DNA of 64,000 nt from contig NZ_BMKD01000001.1 in the NCBI RefSeq assembly GCF_014643835.1, positions 1,488,001-1,552,000 on the forward strand, given 5' to 3'. The notes beneath the pieces are model-generated. The model saw only the letters and a list, made by a program, of their open reading frames with translations. It made no database searches and was not told where the DNA came from. The position numbers and the translations under genes are program-made. The DNA is from Mucilaginibacter rubeus (lineage in GTDB: Bacteria > Bacteroidota > Bacteroidia > Sphingobacteriales > Sphingobacteriaceae). Shown here piece by piece: positions 17,757 through 27,150 of this stretch. Position 1 is the first letter of the stretch. Each line of letters opens with the position of its first letter.

Positions 17757-18938
17757 ATGGCCAAAACAGATCTGTACGAAGCCCCCGATTATTATTTATT
17801 AGATGAGTTACTAACCGATGAGCATAAACTGATCCGCTCATCAGTTCGTGATTGGGTGAAGAAGGAATTGAGCCCCATTATTGAAGAATACGCTCAAAAA
17901 GCTGAATTCCCTTCACAGCTGTTAAAGGGCCTTGCCGAAATAGGCGCTTTTGGGCCTACCATACCGGTAGAATATGGCGGAGCAGGCTTAGATTATACTG
18001 CTTACGGCATTATTATGCAGGAATTGGAGCGCGGCGATTCGGGCATCCGTTCAACAGCATCTGTTCAGGGTTCGCTGGTGATGTATCCCATTTATGCCTA
18101 CGGCAGTGAAGAACAGCGTAAAAAATATCTGCCCAAGCTGGCGAACGGCGAATTAATGGGATGCTTTGGGCTTACCGAGCCCGATCATGGCTCAAACCCT
18201 GGTGGCATGACCACCAACATTAAAGATGCCGGCGACCATTATATCCTTAATGGCGCTAAAATGTGGATCTCCAATTCGCCTTTTGCTGATATTGCAGTTG
18301 TTTGGGCCAAGGATGAAGCTGGTAAAATTCGCGGGCTGATAGTTGAGCGCGGCATGGAAGGTTTCACTACACCTACAACCCATAATAAATGGTCGTTAAG
18401 GGCATCGGCAACCGGTGAGCTTGTTTTTGATCATGTTAAAGTCCCCAAAGAGAACCTGCTACCCAACGTAGCTGGTATAAAAGGCCCCTTGGGTTGTTTA
18501 AACCAGGCTCGTTATGGCATTGCCTGGGGTGCATTAGGCGCCGCGATGGATTGTTACGACACAGCCCTCCGTTACACCAAAGAACGTGAGCAGTTTGGCC
18601 GGCCAATAGCAGGATTTCAGCTTCAGCAAAAAAAACTGGCCGAAATGATAACTGAAATTACCAAAGGACAGTTGTTAGTTTGGCGCCTTGGGGTACTTAA
18701 AAACGAAAACAGGGCTACTCCTGCCCAAATATCAATGGCTAAGCGAAACAGCGTTGAAACGGCCATTACTATAGCCCGTGAAGCCCGGCAAATGCTCGGC
18801 GGTATGGGCATTACCGGCGAGTATCCTATTATGCGGCACATGATGAACCTTGAATCGGTAATAACTTATGAAGGTACGCATGATATCCACCTGCTTATTA
18901 CCGGTATGGATGTTACCGGACTCGATGCTTTTAAATAA
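17757..18938 (+). CDS. Glutaryl-CoA dehydrogenase-like acyl-CoA dehydrogenase
   Basis: An FAD enzyme of 393 residues. The acyl-CoA dehydrogenase N-terminal helical domain (about 10-130), middle beta-domain (MGCFGLTEPDHGSNPGGM; GAKMWISNSPFADIAVVWAK) and C-terminal helical domain (YTKEREQFGRPIAGFQLQQK) are all present. The C-terminus has ARQMLGGMGITGEYPIMRHM and the segment VITYEGTHDIHLLITGMDVT. The Glu in YEGTHDIH is the catalytic base position, and this motif is characteristic of glutaryl-CoA dehydrogenase (GcdH), which makes crotonyl-CoA in lysine/tryptophan degradation. The start is set by the promoter just upstream. It appears monocistronic. Confidence 0.9.
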   Translation: MAKTDLYEAPDYYLLDELLTDEHKLIRSSVRDWVKKELSPIIEEYAQKAEFPSQLLKGLAEIGAFGPTIPVEYGGAGLDYTAYGIIMQELERGDSGIRSTASVQGSLVMYPIYAYGSEEQRKKYLPKLANGELMGCFGLTEPDHGSNPGGMTTNIKDAGDHYILNGAKMWISNSPFADIAVVWAKDEAGKIRGLIVERGMEGFTTPTTHNKWSLRASATGELVFDHVKVPKENLLPNVAGIKGPLGCLNQARYGIAWGALGAAMDCYDTALRYTKEREQFGRPIAGFQLQQKKLAEMITEITKGQLLVWRLGVLKNENRATPAQISMAKRNSVETAITIAREARQMLGGMGITGEYPIMRHMMNLESVITYEGTHDIHLLITGMDVTGLDAFK

Positions 18939-18996
18939 TGGATAATCAATATACTTTGACTTTTAGCAGCGCCGGTGTTATTCATGCGCATAAATA

Positions 18997-19027
18997 TTGC
19001 TCATTATAATTATGAGCGTTATATTTG
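18997..19027 (+). promoter_or_regulatory. Promoter of the first TPR histidine kinase
   Basis: The -7 box TATATTTG (19020-19027) is perfect, and a TTG at 18997-18999 is 20 bases upstream. A TTG codon inside the -7 box could be taken for a start, but the ATG at 19043 is the sensible one. Confidence 0.55.
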
Positions 19028-19042
19028 TTGTGTAACCACTTA

Positions 19043-21139
19043 ATGTTGTCAACCCCTGATAGCCCAGTTAGTTTAAACAAACTGCTGGTCAACCATTTAA
19101 TTTGGCTGGCCCTCGCTTTTCTATTGATATTTAATTCCTGTGCAAATAGCATCAATGATACAGGCGATTACTCCAGGCAGTTTAAAACAATATTTGATAC
19201 GGTAAACCTGTATAATGGCGAAAGGTCTCAACCACATAAGGGCATTCGGTACCTTGACTCAGCTTACCGTACTATAAAAAACCCATTTGTAAGCGACAGG
19301 TTCCGTTTTTATGCCTTCCATTTTCTTTACAATTTAAAAGGGCTGCATGACCCTAAAAAAGCCATGCTTTATGCTGATACGATGCGGGCTGTGGCTACCG
19401 AAAGTGTTACCCCGGATCAGCATATTAAATTAACTGCCGAAGCCGATTTCGCTACCGGCGATGCCTATTCGGCCCTGGTAAGGTACGATCAGGCTTACAG
19501 GTATTTTTACAAGGGTTACTCTATCGGCAAAAACGCCATTGACGATGCCATCCTGGCCGAATACACCTACCGGATGGGGATGATCATGTTTAAACAGGGG
19601 CATTTTAGAGAAGCGGCCAATTATTTCAAGATCAGCCACAGGCAAAGCTATGCCTATCCCGATGATTTTCGCGCCTTTTACCAGCGACAAGAACTTTTGG
19701 ATAATATTGGCGAGAGCTATAAAAACAGTGGCGATATTGACAGCTCAAGCTTTTATTTAAATAAAGCGCTTGTTTATATCAATGAAAACAGTTCCAGGTT
19801 TGCCGAAAGAGCAAACCTGCTTGAAGTTGCAAGAGGTGTGGTATACGGCAACCAGGGCGATCTGGCTTTATTAACCCATAATTATAACCAGGCACACGAA
19901 TTACTGAAAAAAAGTATCGCCATTAATTTAAAACAAGGTTATGACAACCGCGATGCCGAATTAACCGAAATAAAACTTGCCCGGCTATATTTAATAACCA
20001 ATAAACCAAACGACCTTTTTGAACTGCTGAAAAGACTCCGCGCCCAGCTCGATGCTATCAAAAATGATGACGCTGAAACCAACTGGAATGGGTTAATGAG
20101 TACTTATTACCTGCAAAAAAAAGATTACCAGAATAGCTTGTTGTATTTAAAAAACTATTCATCATTAAAAGATTCGGCAACAAAAAGGACTTCATCGTTA
20201 AAACGGACGGATATTAATCAACAACAGGCCAATTTTGATAAAGAAAATCAGATAGAAGACCTTAAAAGCCACAATAAACTGCAATTGATATACATTTACC
20301 TTGCTGTGCTTTTTTCAGTGATGGCAGTGATCATTATCTTCCTTGTTTTTCGTAACCTTAAAAGGTCAAAAAGAGATATCGTAGCTATAAAAACACTAAA
20401 TGACCAAATTAAGCTGCAAAAAACGGAATTAGAAAACACACTTGAAGAAGTAAACCGGGGTAGCCGGGAAAAAGACCGAATTCTACGGGCTGTAGCACAT
20501 GACCTCCGCAATCCGCTCGGAGGAATAGCATCGTTATCGGCCTCAATGGTTGATGATGCACGTGATGAAGAACAAACAGACCTGATCAACCTCATAAAAG
20601 AAACTTCCTATAATTCCCTCGAACTCATTAATGAAATCTTAGAGGCGGCAAATACTGCCAACATGACTTTTAATAAAGAATGGGTTGAAATTAACAGCCT
20701 CATTAATAAAAGTGTTGATCTGCTGCGGTTTAAGGCGGCCGAAAAAGACCAGGATATCATGCTTAGCTTATTGGATACACCTACTGAAATATTGATAAAC
20801 AGGGAAAAAATATGGCGGGTTATCAGCAACCTTATCAGTAATGCCATAAAGTTTAGTCCCAAAGGTGCCGTTATTTATGTAATTGTAAACCAAAAACATC
20901 AAGGCGTTGAAATATGTGTTAAAGATTACGGTATAGGTATTCCTGATAAATTACAGCAACAGGTGTTTAATATGTTTACCGAAGCTAAACGGCCTGGCAC
21001 CGACGGCGAAAAATCATTTGGCCTCGGGCTTTCCATCTGCCGTCAAATAGTTGAAAAACATAGCGGCAGGATCTGGCTAAAAAGTGAATCAAATAATGGT
21101 TCAAGTTTTTACGTCTATCTTCCGGCTCAGGCGTCTTAA
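19043..21139 (+). CDS. TPR-containing sensor histidine kinase (first of a tandem pair)
   Basis: A membrane sensor kinase of 698 residues. The N-terminus has a hydrophobic export segment ending in a lipobox-like FNSC, then a periplasmic TPR array (about 50-400), one transmembrane helix (LIYIYLAVLFSVMAVIIIFL), a coiled coil and a cytoplasmic HisKA/HATPase module. The phospho-acceptor His is near residue 486 in ILRAVAHDLRNPLGGIAS. ATP-binding boxes are RVISNLISNAIKFSP (N), VKDYGIGIPD (G1) and SFGLGLSICRQIVEKHSG (G2). No receiver domain or response regulator is adjacent. It is 144 bases upstream of a close paralogue. The stimulus sensed by the TPR region is unknown. Confidence 0.92.
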   Translation: MLSTPDSPVSLNKLLVNHLIWLALAFLLIFNSCANSINDTGDYSRQFKTIFDTVNLYNGERSQPHKGIRYLDSAYRTIKNPFVSDRFRFYAFHFLYNLKGLHDPKKAMLYADTMRAVATESVTPDQHIKLTAEADFATGDAYSALVRYDQAYRYFYKGYSIGKNAIDDAILAEYTYRMGMIMFKQGHFREAANYFKISHRQSYAYPDDFRAFYQRQELLDNIGESYKNSGDIDSSSFYLNKALVYINENSSRFAERANLLEVARGVVYGNQGDLALLTHNYNQAHELLKKSIAINLKQGYDNRDAELTEIKLARLYLITNKPNDLFELLKRLRAQLDAIKNDDAETNWNGLMSTYYLQKKDYQNSLLYLKNYSSLKDSATKRTSSLKRTDINQQQANFDKENQIEDLKSHNKLQLIYIYLAVLFSVMAVIIIFLVFRNLKRSKRDIVAIKTLNDQIKLQKTELENTLEEVNRGSREKDRILRAVAHDLRNPLGGIASLSASMVDDARDEEQTDLINLIKETSYNSLELINEILEAANTANMTFNKEWVEINSLINKSVDLLRFKAAEKDQDIMLSLLDTPTEILINREKIWRVISNLISNAIKFSPKGAVIYVIVNQKHQGVEICVKDYGIGIPDKLQQQVFNMFTEAKRPGTDGEKSFGLGLSICRQIVEKHSGRIWLKSESNNGSSFYVYLPAQAS

Positions 21140-21282
21140 TATATCAGTTATTCCAAACCGATTTACTTTGAACGGATGATAAATAGATAAAAAAATTGGT
21201 AAAACGGCCTGGTCATTTTTATTTTTTTTATAGATTACCCTTGTTTTACAACTAACTCTAAACCTCGCATAATTTAATATTG

Positions 21283-23364
21283 ATGTTTATATACACAAGC
21301 TTCAGGCAAATATGGCTAACCGGTAATATACAGGGTTGTTTGCTTTTTGTTTGCTTTTTGCTGATAACCACTTCATGCGGGCAACAGTCAAAGGGCTTTC
21401 TTTCGTCTTCAGCATATAATAAAGCCGTTGACACTGCAACTATAATGTATGATAATGGGCATCATAAAGCAGCAGTAAATTATCTTGATTCAGCTTTCCG
21501 TCATTCAAGCAACCTTAGCTTCAAACAAGTTTATAATTACTATTATTTTATCTACAATTATGCTTCGCATATAAAGGCCGATCGAAAAATGGCTTTGCTG
21601 TACGCCGACAGTATGCTCAATGTTTTCGATACGCCGGAGAAGAAGCTAAAATTTACCAGTGAATATGGACAGGCTCATCTTGCCAAAGGAGACGTGTTAT
21701 TTGACGAACATCGTTACAACGAAGCTTACGGTTATTTTTACGAAGGGAAAGTAATTGCCAATAATAACCTTGATGAATGTACCATGGGTGATTATAGCTA
21801 TCGCATGGGCATGATACTATATAAGCAGGAACATTACAGCCGGGCCGCAGAATATTTTAAGGAAAGCTTTGATGAAACCAGGTCATGCGAAGGGAACTTC
21901 AATTATTTTTATCGCAGACAGGAATTATTGAATAATATAGGTTTAAGCTACAGTAAAATGTTGATGAATGATAGTGCCATGTATTTTTACAACAAGGCCC
22001 TTGATTACATTAATGATAACACAGCAAGGTTTAAAGACAGGCCCCAAATGGGGGAAGTATCCAAGGGCGTTGTATATGGCAATATGGCTGATATAAGTAT
22101 CAGGCAAAAAGATTATAACAAGGCTAAAAGCCTGCTTAGAAAAAGTATAGCTATCAATCTGCGCAAAGGAAACGATAATAATGACGCTCAACACTCCGAA
22201 TTAAAACTTGCATCTATATACGATCGGCAAAACTTAAATGACTCTTTATTAAACCTCCTCAATATTATCAGCCTCCAGTTTGATAGTGTTCAAAGTCGGG
22301 AAACCAAACAAAACTGGCACTTATTGATGTCAAATTATTTCGAGAAGCAGAATAATCATCAGCAGGCAATGACGCACTATAAGCAATACGATGAGCTTAA
22401 GGACATCATAGTAAATGAAAACAAAAAACTAAAAGAAGCCGACGTTGCAGAACAGGTTAAAAGCCTTGAAAAAGATAACGAGTTTAATAACCTTAAAAAA
22501 AACAATGAATTGCAGCATATTTATCTGAGAGTAACTGTTGTTTTTGCCCTGATGCTCATTATTATCATTTCCCTGGTATTTTTAAACTGGCAAAAATCAA
22601 AAAAGAACATTAAAACACTTGGAAGCCTTAATAACCAGATAAACCATCAAAACCACCACCTTGAAAGCGCCCTCCGTGATTTAAAACTCAATAACCAGGA
22701 AAAGGACCGGATTTTACGCACTGTTGCACATGATCTGCGCAACCCTATAGGCGGAATAGCCTCGCTTACCAGCGTAATGACAGAGGAAAATTACAGCGAC
22801 GAACAAAAAGAGCTGCTAAATATTATCCGGGAAACTTCATTTAACTCCATTGAACTAATCAATGAAATTCTGGAAGCCACTGAATCCGCTTCGGCTATAT
22901 TACATAAAGAAGCGGTTGAAGTTAATTCCTTATTGAGCAATAGTGTTGAGTTGATGCGTTTTAAGGCCGCTGAAAAGCAGCAGATTATCAATACTTTCCT
23001 GTTAAATTCACCACTCGAAATTTACATTAGCCGTGAAAAAATATGGCGGGTGATCAGCAATCTGATCAGTAATGCTATTAAATTCAGTCCGGAAGGATCG
23101 GCTATTTTGGTTATGGCCATTGATTTGGAAAACGAAATCCAGATTTCAGTAAAAGATCACGGTATAGGGATTCCCGAAAAGCTAAAAAACCAGGTGTTTA
23201 ACATGTTTACAGATGCCAAACGGCCCGGAACTGCGGGCGAAAAATCATTTGGCCTTGGCCTTTCCATCTGTAAGCAAATTATTGAAGATCATAACGGCCG
23301 TATCTGGTTTGAGAGCGATACCGAAAATGGCACGTCTTTTAATTTCACGCTCCCTAAAAACTAA
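21283..23364 (+). CDS. TPR-containing sensor histidine kinase (second of a tandem pair)
   Basis: This 693-residue kinase is clearly a paralogue of the preceding one. A hydrophobic N-terminus ends in LITTSCG (lipobox-like), then come a periplasmic TPR array, a transmembrane helix (VTVVFALMLIIIISLVFLNW), a coiled coil, HisKA with ILRTVAHDLRNPIGGIAS (His near 482), and HATPase with RVISNLISNAIKFSP, VKDHGIGIPE and SFGLGLSICKQIIEDHNG. The kinase halves are much more alike than the sensor halves, as expected of a duplication followed by sensor divergence. The ATG at 21283 is chosen over the TTG directly before it. Its stop lies 4 bases from the stop of the convergent GH1 gene, with no terminator between. 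Confidence 0.92.
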   Translation: MFIYTSFRQIWLTGNIQGCLLFVCFLLITTSCGQQSKGFLSSSAYNKAVDTATIMYDNGHHKAAVNYLDSAFRHSSNLSFKQVYNYYYFIYNYASHIKADRKMALLYADSMLNVFDTPEKKLKFTSEYGQAHLAKGDVLFDEHRYNEAYGYFYEGKVIANNNLDECTMGDYSYRMGMILYKQEHYSRAAEYFKESFDETRSCEGNFNYFYRRQELLNNIGLSYSKMLMNDSAMYFYNKALDYINDNTARFKDRPQMGEVSKGVVYGNMADISIRQKDYNKAKSLLRKSIAINLRKGNDNNDAQHSELKLASIYDRQNLNDSLLNLLNIISLQFDSVQSRETKQNWHLLMSNYFEKQNNHQQAMTHYKQYDELKDIIVNENKKLKEADVAEQVKSLEKDNEFNNLKKNNELQHIYLRVTVVFALMLIIIISLVFLNWQKSKKNIKTLGSLNNQINHQNHHLESALRDLKLNNQEKDRILRTVAHDLRNPIGGIASLTSVMTEENYSDEQKELLNIIRETSFNSIELINEILEATESASAILHKEAVEVNSLLSNSVELMRFKAAEKQQIINTFLLNSPLEIYISREKIWRVISNLISNAIKFSPEGSAILVMAIDLENEIQISVKDHGIGIPEKLKNQVFNMFTDAKRPGTAGEKSFGLGLSICKQIIEDHNGRIWFESDTENGTSFNFTLPKN

Positions 23365-23368
23365 CAGC

Positions 23369-24727
23369 TTATTTCAAAAATCCAGCATACCACCTGCCGG
23401 ATGCTTTAACCGTGCGCTGCTGGGTTGCATGATCAACATGGATCAGCCCAAAACGCGGATGATAACCTTCGGCCCATTCAAAATTGTCGGTGAGGGTCCA
23501 CACAAAATAGCCATTAACCTTACAGCCTTCATTTTTTGCCTTTAACACCTGTGCTATGTAATCCTTTAAATACTTTAATCTTTTGGGGTCATTTACTTCA
23601 CCATCAGTAACCTCGTCGGGAAAAGCTGATCCATTTTCCGTAACGATAATCTTTTTAACATTAGGATATGCATCATATTTTTTGATCATATGGTAAATAG
23701 AAGGCGGGTAAACCTCCCAGCGCATAGCTGTAAGATCAACGCCCCTCTTTTCGGCTTTGACCATACTTGCTTTGATATAGGGCGTAAAAAAAGAATATTT
23801 TACAATTTCGCGGGTGTAATTCTGTATGCCGATAAAATCAAAATCAAATCTCAGCTTATCCTCGTCGCCGGGGTAAAAATACTTTTTCAGGTCGTTAAGC
23901 GCAGGCAGGTCTTTTATTGGGTAACCCATGCCCAACAAAGGTTCAATATATAGCCGATTGATCAGCGCGTCGGCACGAACGGCGGCAGCTATATCCCTGG
24001 GTTTATCGGTATAAGGCTCTATTTGCGAACACGAAAATGTGGTACCTATTTGCGTTGTTGAGGACAGCAATCTTCGCAGGATCCTGCCACCTTCAGCAAT
24101 ACTCATGGTAACGTGATGTATGGCGGGTACAAAGTTTTTCATACCACTGCGTCCCGGCGCATGGATGCCAAAAAAATAGCCGGCTCCCGTAAAAACTACA
24201 GGCTCGTTCATTACCATCCAATGTTTTACCCTATCGCCAAAGTTTTGAGCACAGATAGTGATAAACTCACTAAACCAGGTTATTGCTTCACGATTTGTCC
24301 AGCCGCCTTTAACTTCAAGCACATGCGGAAGGTCCCAGTGATAAACAGTTAACCAGGGTTCAACGCCTTGCTTAAGGCAGTAGTTAATTACCCGGTTATA
24401 ATAATCAATGCCGGCCTGGTTAATTTTCCCGGTGCCTTCGGGCAAAATACGGGTCCAGGATATAGAAAAACGAAAATTGGGGATATTAAGTTCTTTTATG
24501 AGGTCGATATCACGCTCATACAAATTGTAAAAATCGCAAGCAGTTTGTGCATGGTCGCCATTCAGGATCTTTCCTTTTTTTGTGGTAAAAACATCCCACA
24601 CAGATTGTCCTTTTCCATCGGCATCATGAGATCCTTCTACCTGAAAAGCAGCAGTTGAAACGCCCCATTCAAAGTCGGCACCAAAAAGATCTTTGCTTAA
24701 ATGTATTTCCCGGTCAGTAAGTTCCAT
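23369..24727 (-). CDS. Beta-glucosidase, glycoside hydrolase family 1
   Basis: A retaining beta-glycosidase of 452 residues. FEWGVSTAAFQVEGSHDADG is the GH1 N-terminal signature. HWMVMNEPVVF near residue 174 contains the acid/base Glu (NEP), and KIIVTENGSAFPDEV near 364 contains the nucleophile Glu (TENG). NGYFVWTLTDNFEWAEGY near the C-terminus is the aglycone-site signature. There is no signal peptide, so it should act in the cytoplasm on imported disaccharides such as cellobiose. ATG 24727 is preferred over an upstream TTG at 24742. It stands alone, convergent with the histidine kinase. Confidence 0.95.
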   Translation of the reverse strand: MELTDREIHLSKDLFGADFEWGVSTAAFQVEGSHDADGKGQSVWDVFTTKKGKILNGDHAQTACDFYNLYERDIDLIKELNIPNFRFSISWTRILPEGTGKINQAGIDYYNRVINYCLKQGVEPWLTVYHWDLPHVLEVKGGWTNREAITWFSEFITICAQNFGDRVKHWMVMNEPVVFTGAGYFFGIHAPGRSGMKNFVPAIHHVTMSIAEGGRILRRLLSSTTQIGTTFSCSQIEPYTDKPRDIAAAVRADALINRLYIEPLLGMGYPIKDLPALNDLKKYFYPGDEDKLRFDFDFIGIQNYTREIVKYSFFTPYIKASMVKAEKRGVDLTAMRWEVYPPSIYHMIKKYDAYPNVKKIIVTENGSAFPDEVTDGEVNDPKRLKYLKDYIAQVLKAKNEGCKVNGYFVWTLTDNFEWAEGYHPRFGLIHVDHATQQRTVKASGRWYAGFLK

Positions 24728-25025
24728 TAATTTGAGCTGCAAAAGCCCAAAAGTGCAATTATATTTATAAATGAAGAATTATAAGTGATAACTTAATGTA
24801 TGAACGACGAACGCATACTTTTAAGCATAATCCACTGACGGAAATTGATCAGCAGTTTCGAAATATTGATAATGAATTTCATGCCCTTATGTTATTTAAC
24901 TTTAAAAATAAAGGTAACAAGCAGATGTTTGCTGAATGTGACAACTATGTTATTTAATTGTTAACCAGCATTTTCATAAATATACAAAATTGCTTTAATA
25001 CATTAGCCATTAATTTACAAACGCT

Positions 25026-25493
25026 ATGAAAACACACTTTATAAAAATGTTTGGTTATAACCTGTTTGCCAATCAGCAGTTGATACAGACAATGGAAGCA
25101 AACGGTTCGCCGGAGGTAACGCTTAAACTGATGGGCCATCTGCTGGCCGCCGAACAGGCATGGCTCGAAAGATGCAAACTTATCCCTTCTTCTCTGCCTA
25201 ACACATGGCCCGAAAATGTTACAATTGAGCAATGCAAAAAACAGGTACCGGAGCGTTATGAAGCATGGGTCACATTTTTACACGAAATCAATGAGGAAGA
25301 TCTGAATAACATAATTCCGTATCATAGCTTTACCGGCGACTATTTTGAAAACCAACTTGGCGATATTATTACGCAGGTTCTTAATCATGGTACACATACC
25401 AGGGCCCAAATTGGGCAACAGCTAAAGTTTGCGGGTACAAAAACTTTACCTGTTACAGACTATAGTTATTATTTAAGAGTGTTAAACAGCTAA
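25026..25493 (+). CDS. DinB family four-helix protein
   Basis: A 155-residue protein of the DinB/YfiT metalloenzyme superfamily, some members of which are thiol-dependent S-transferases. Helix 2 carries LMGHLLAAEQAWLER with a likely metal-binding His. The C-terminal helix carries TQVLNHGTHTRAQIGQQL with two further His, completing the usual metal triad. The PEVTLKLMGH and GDIITQVLNHGTHTRAQIG segments are standard for Bacteroidota DinB proteins. The specific substrate is unknown. It lies upstream of the SCO1 operon with its own 42-base spacer. Confidence 0.88.
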   Translation: MKTHFIKMFGYNLFANQQLIQTMEANGSPEVTLKLMGHLLAAEQAWLERCKLIPSSLPNTWPENVTIEQCKKQVPERYEAWVTFLHEINEEDLNNIIPYHSFTGDYFENQLGDIITQVLNHGTHTRAQIGQQLKFAGTKTLPVTDYSYYLRVLNS

Positions 25494-25535
25494 ACATTTA
25501 GCATATTTGCCAAGTTTTATCACGCATCAAAAACC

Positions 25536-25949
25536 ATGAAAAAACATCTATTCGCATCCGTGGGCGTTGCCCTGCTATTAGGTTGTACCGACACTAAAAA
25601 ACAGGAAAAAGATCTTTTGAACCAGGTAATTGCCGTACATGATAAAGTAATGGCCAATGACGAGCAATTGATGAAAAATAAGATGCTGCTGGATAGCCTT
25701 GTAAAAAACAATGCCCCAAATATCAATAAAGACACAGCAAAAGTGTATTTAAAACTGGTGGATGATGCCGATAATGCCATGAGCGACTGGATGCATAAAT
25801 TTGATGCGGAAAATAAAGGCAAATCGCACCAGGAAATTATGGACTATCTTGAAGCTCAAAAGAAGCTCATCAGCAAAATAGATACGCAAATAAATGTAGC
25901 TGTTACCGGCTCAACTAAATATATAACCCAAATACCGGCAAAAAAATGA
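25536..25949 (+). CDS. Small coiled-coil lipoprotein upstream of SCO1
   Basis: A 137-residue lipoprotein. MKKHLFASVGVALLLGC has a lipobox (LLLGC, Cys17), and the remainder is strongly helical and charged (NQVIAVHDKVMANDEQLMKN). I do not recognise a named family; similar proteins are often annotated as hypothetical or viral A-type inclusion-like. Its stop overlaps the start of the SCO1 gene by four bases (ATGA, 25946-25949), so it is translationally coupled to a copper/cytochrome-oxidase maturation operon and probably works with it in the periplasm. Confidence 0.8.
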   Translation: MKKHLFASVGVALLLGCTDTKKQEKDLLNQVIAVHDKVMANDEQLMKNKMLLDSLVKNNAPNINKDTAKVYLKLVDDADNAMSDWMHKFDAENKGKSHQEIMDYLEAQKKLISKIDTQINVAVTGSTKYITQIPAKK

Positions 25950-26593
25950 GGAAATTGTGGATAGGCATTGTGATATTAATGCTTTTCAATGCCTGCAAAT
26001 CAAATACTAAAACCGCCCTTCCCATATTGGGTTATAAAACTCCGGTAACTAAAACGGTTAATGGCAAAACAGTAACAGATACTGAGTACGCCACTATCCC
26101 ACCCTTCGAGTTTGTAAACCAGTATGCTGATACCATCACTCAGAAAAACCTGGATGGAAAAATTTATGTAGCCGACTTTTTTTTCACCACCTGCCCTTCT
26201 ATTTGCCCGGTGATGCACCGAAATATGCTTAATGTATACAAGGAGTTTAAGAATGATGATAACTTCAGGATCATTTCGCATACCATCGATCCCAAATATG
26301 ATACCGTGCCTGTATTAAAACGCTATGCGGATAAATTAGGGATTGCGGGCAATACCTGGTGGTTGCTGCATGGTGAAAAAGGCGATACTTATAAAATTGC
26401 CAAAAGCTACCTGCAAAGTGTATCTGAAAAAAATCCCAAAGGCGAATACATTCATGATGGCTTCTTTATTTTAATAGATAAACAGAAACGCCTTCGCGGT
26501 ACTTACGAAGGAACAGACCCGGCAGAAGTAACCAAACTGATTGCCGATATCAAAACCCTGAAAGCCGAACCTGACCAAATTGCCGCCAAATGA
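25946..26593 (+). CDS. SCO1/SenC family copper chaperone lipoprotein
   Basis: A thioredoxin-fold protein of 215 residues that delivers copper to the CuA site of cytochrome c oxidase or acts as a thiol reductase. The N-terminus MRKLWIGIVILMLFNAC is a lipoprotein signal (FNAC, Cys17). The copper-binding motif FTTCPSICPVM has Cys83 and Cys87, and the third ligand is the His in YIHDGFFILIDK. RIISHTIDPKYDTVPVLK is a standard SCO segment. ATGA overlaps at both ends couple it to the coiled-coil lipoprotein and the cytochrome c. No oxidase genes are in the window. Confidence 0.93.
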   Translation: MRKLWIGIVILMLFNACKSNTKTALPILGYKTPVTKTVNGKTVTDTEYATIPPFEFVNQYADTITQKNLDGKIYVADFFFTTCPSICPVMHRNMLNVYKEFKNDDNFRIISHTIDPKYDTVPVLKRYADKLGIAGNTWWLLHGEKGDTYKIAKSYLQSVSEKNPKGEYIHDGFFILIDKQKRLRGTYEGTDPAEVTKLIADIKTLKAEPDQIAAK

Positions 26594-27006
26594 AATTAAA
26601 GGTAATAGGCATTATAGCCATTTTGTTAGTTGTAGTTGGCGCATCATGCCAAAGCGATGATCAAATTGAGTTTAAACGCTATTACTCGGGCGGGAGCCTT
26701 GTTTACCAGCAGCATTGTCAAAATTGCCATGGCGATAAAGGACAAGGTTTATCGGCACTTATTCCTCCATTAACAGATTCAATTTATTTAAAAAATAATA
26801 AGAGAAAACTTGCCTGCTTTATCAAAAATGGCCTTAAGGGAAAAATAACCGTAGCAGGCCGCTCTTTTGACGACCAAATGCAGCCTGATGATATAGCCCC
26901 TCTTGAAATTGCTAAAGTGCTTACTTACGTTACAAATTCTTTTGGTAATAATATGGGAACTGTTACATTGCAACAGGTTCAGGATGATTTGAATAATTGT
27001 CAATAG
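26590..27006 (+). CDS. Mono-haem c-type cytochrome lipoprotein
   Basis: A 138-residue class I cytochrome c. The signal MKLKVIGIIAILLVVVGASC ends in a lipobox (GASC, Cys20). The haem-attachment site is CQNCH (Cys43, Cys46, His47) in YQQHCQNCHGDKGQG. A Met in DDQMQPDDIAP is the probable axial ligand, and the final helix is IAKVLTYVTNSFGN. It is the third gene of an ATGA-coupled trio with SCO1, suggesting a periplasmic electron carrier linked to respiratory-oxidase assembly. Confidence 0.92.
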   Translation: MKLKVIGIIAILLVVVGASCQSDDQIEFKRYYSGGSLVYQQHCQNCHGDKGQGLSALIPPLTDSIYLKNNKRKLACFIKNGLKGKITVAGRSFDDQMQPDDIAPLEIAKVLTYVTNSFGNNMGTVTLQQVQDDLNNCQ

Positions 27007-27011
27007 TTTTT

Positions 27012-27115
27012 GTTCATAGATGATAGTTCATGGTTCATAGTTTATGATAAATACCCTAAGCTATGAACCATGAACTACAAGCTTTTGCTATGATCTATGA
27101 ACCATCAACCATGAA
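27012..27115. repeat. Intergenic inverted repeat built of GTTCATGG/GTTCATAG words
   Basis: Arms 27024-27040 and 27061-27077 are perfectly complementary over 17 bases with a 20-base loop. The word GTTCATRG or its complement occurs about eight times with small changes across 27012-27115. It lies between the cytochrome c stop and the rnpB promoter and may terminate the operon before the RNA gene. Confidence 0.8.
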
Positions 27116-27150
27116 CTAAACTAATTTCCCTATCTTTACAACCGCAAAAC

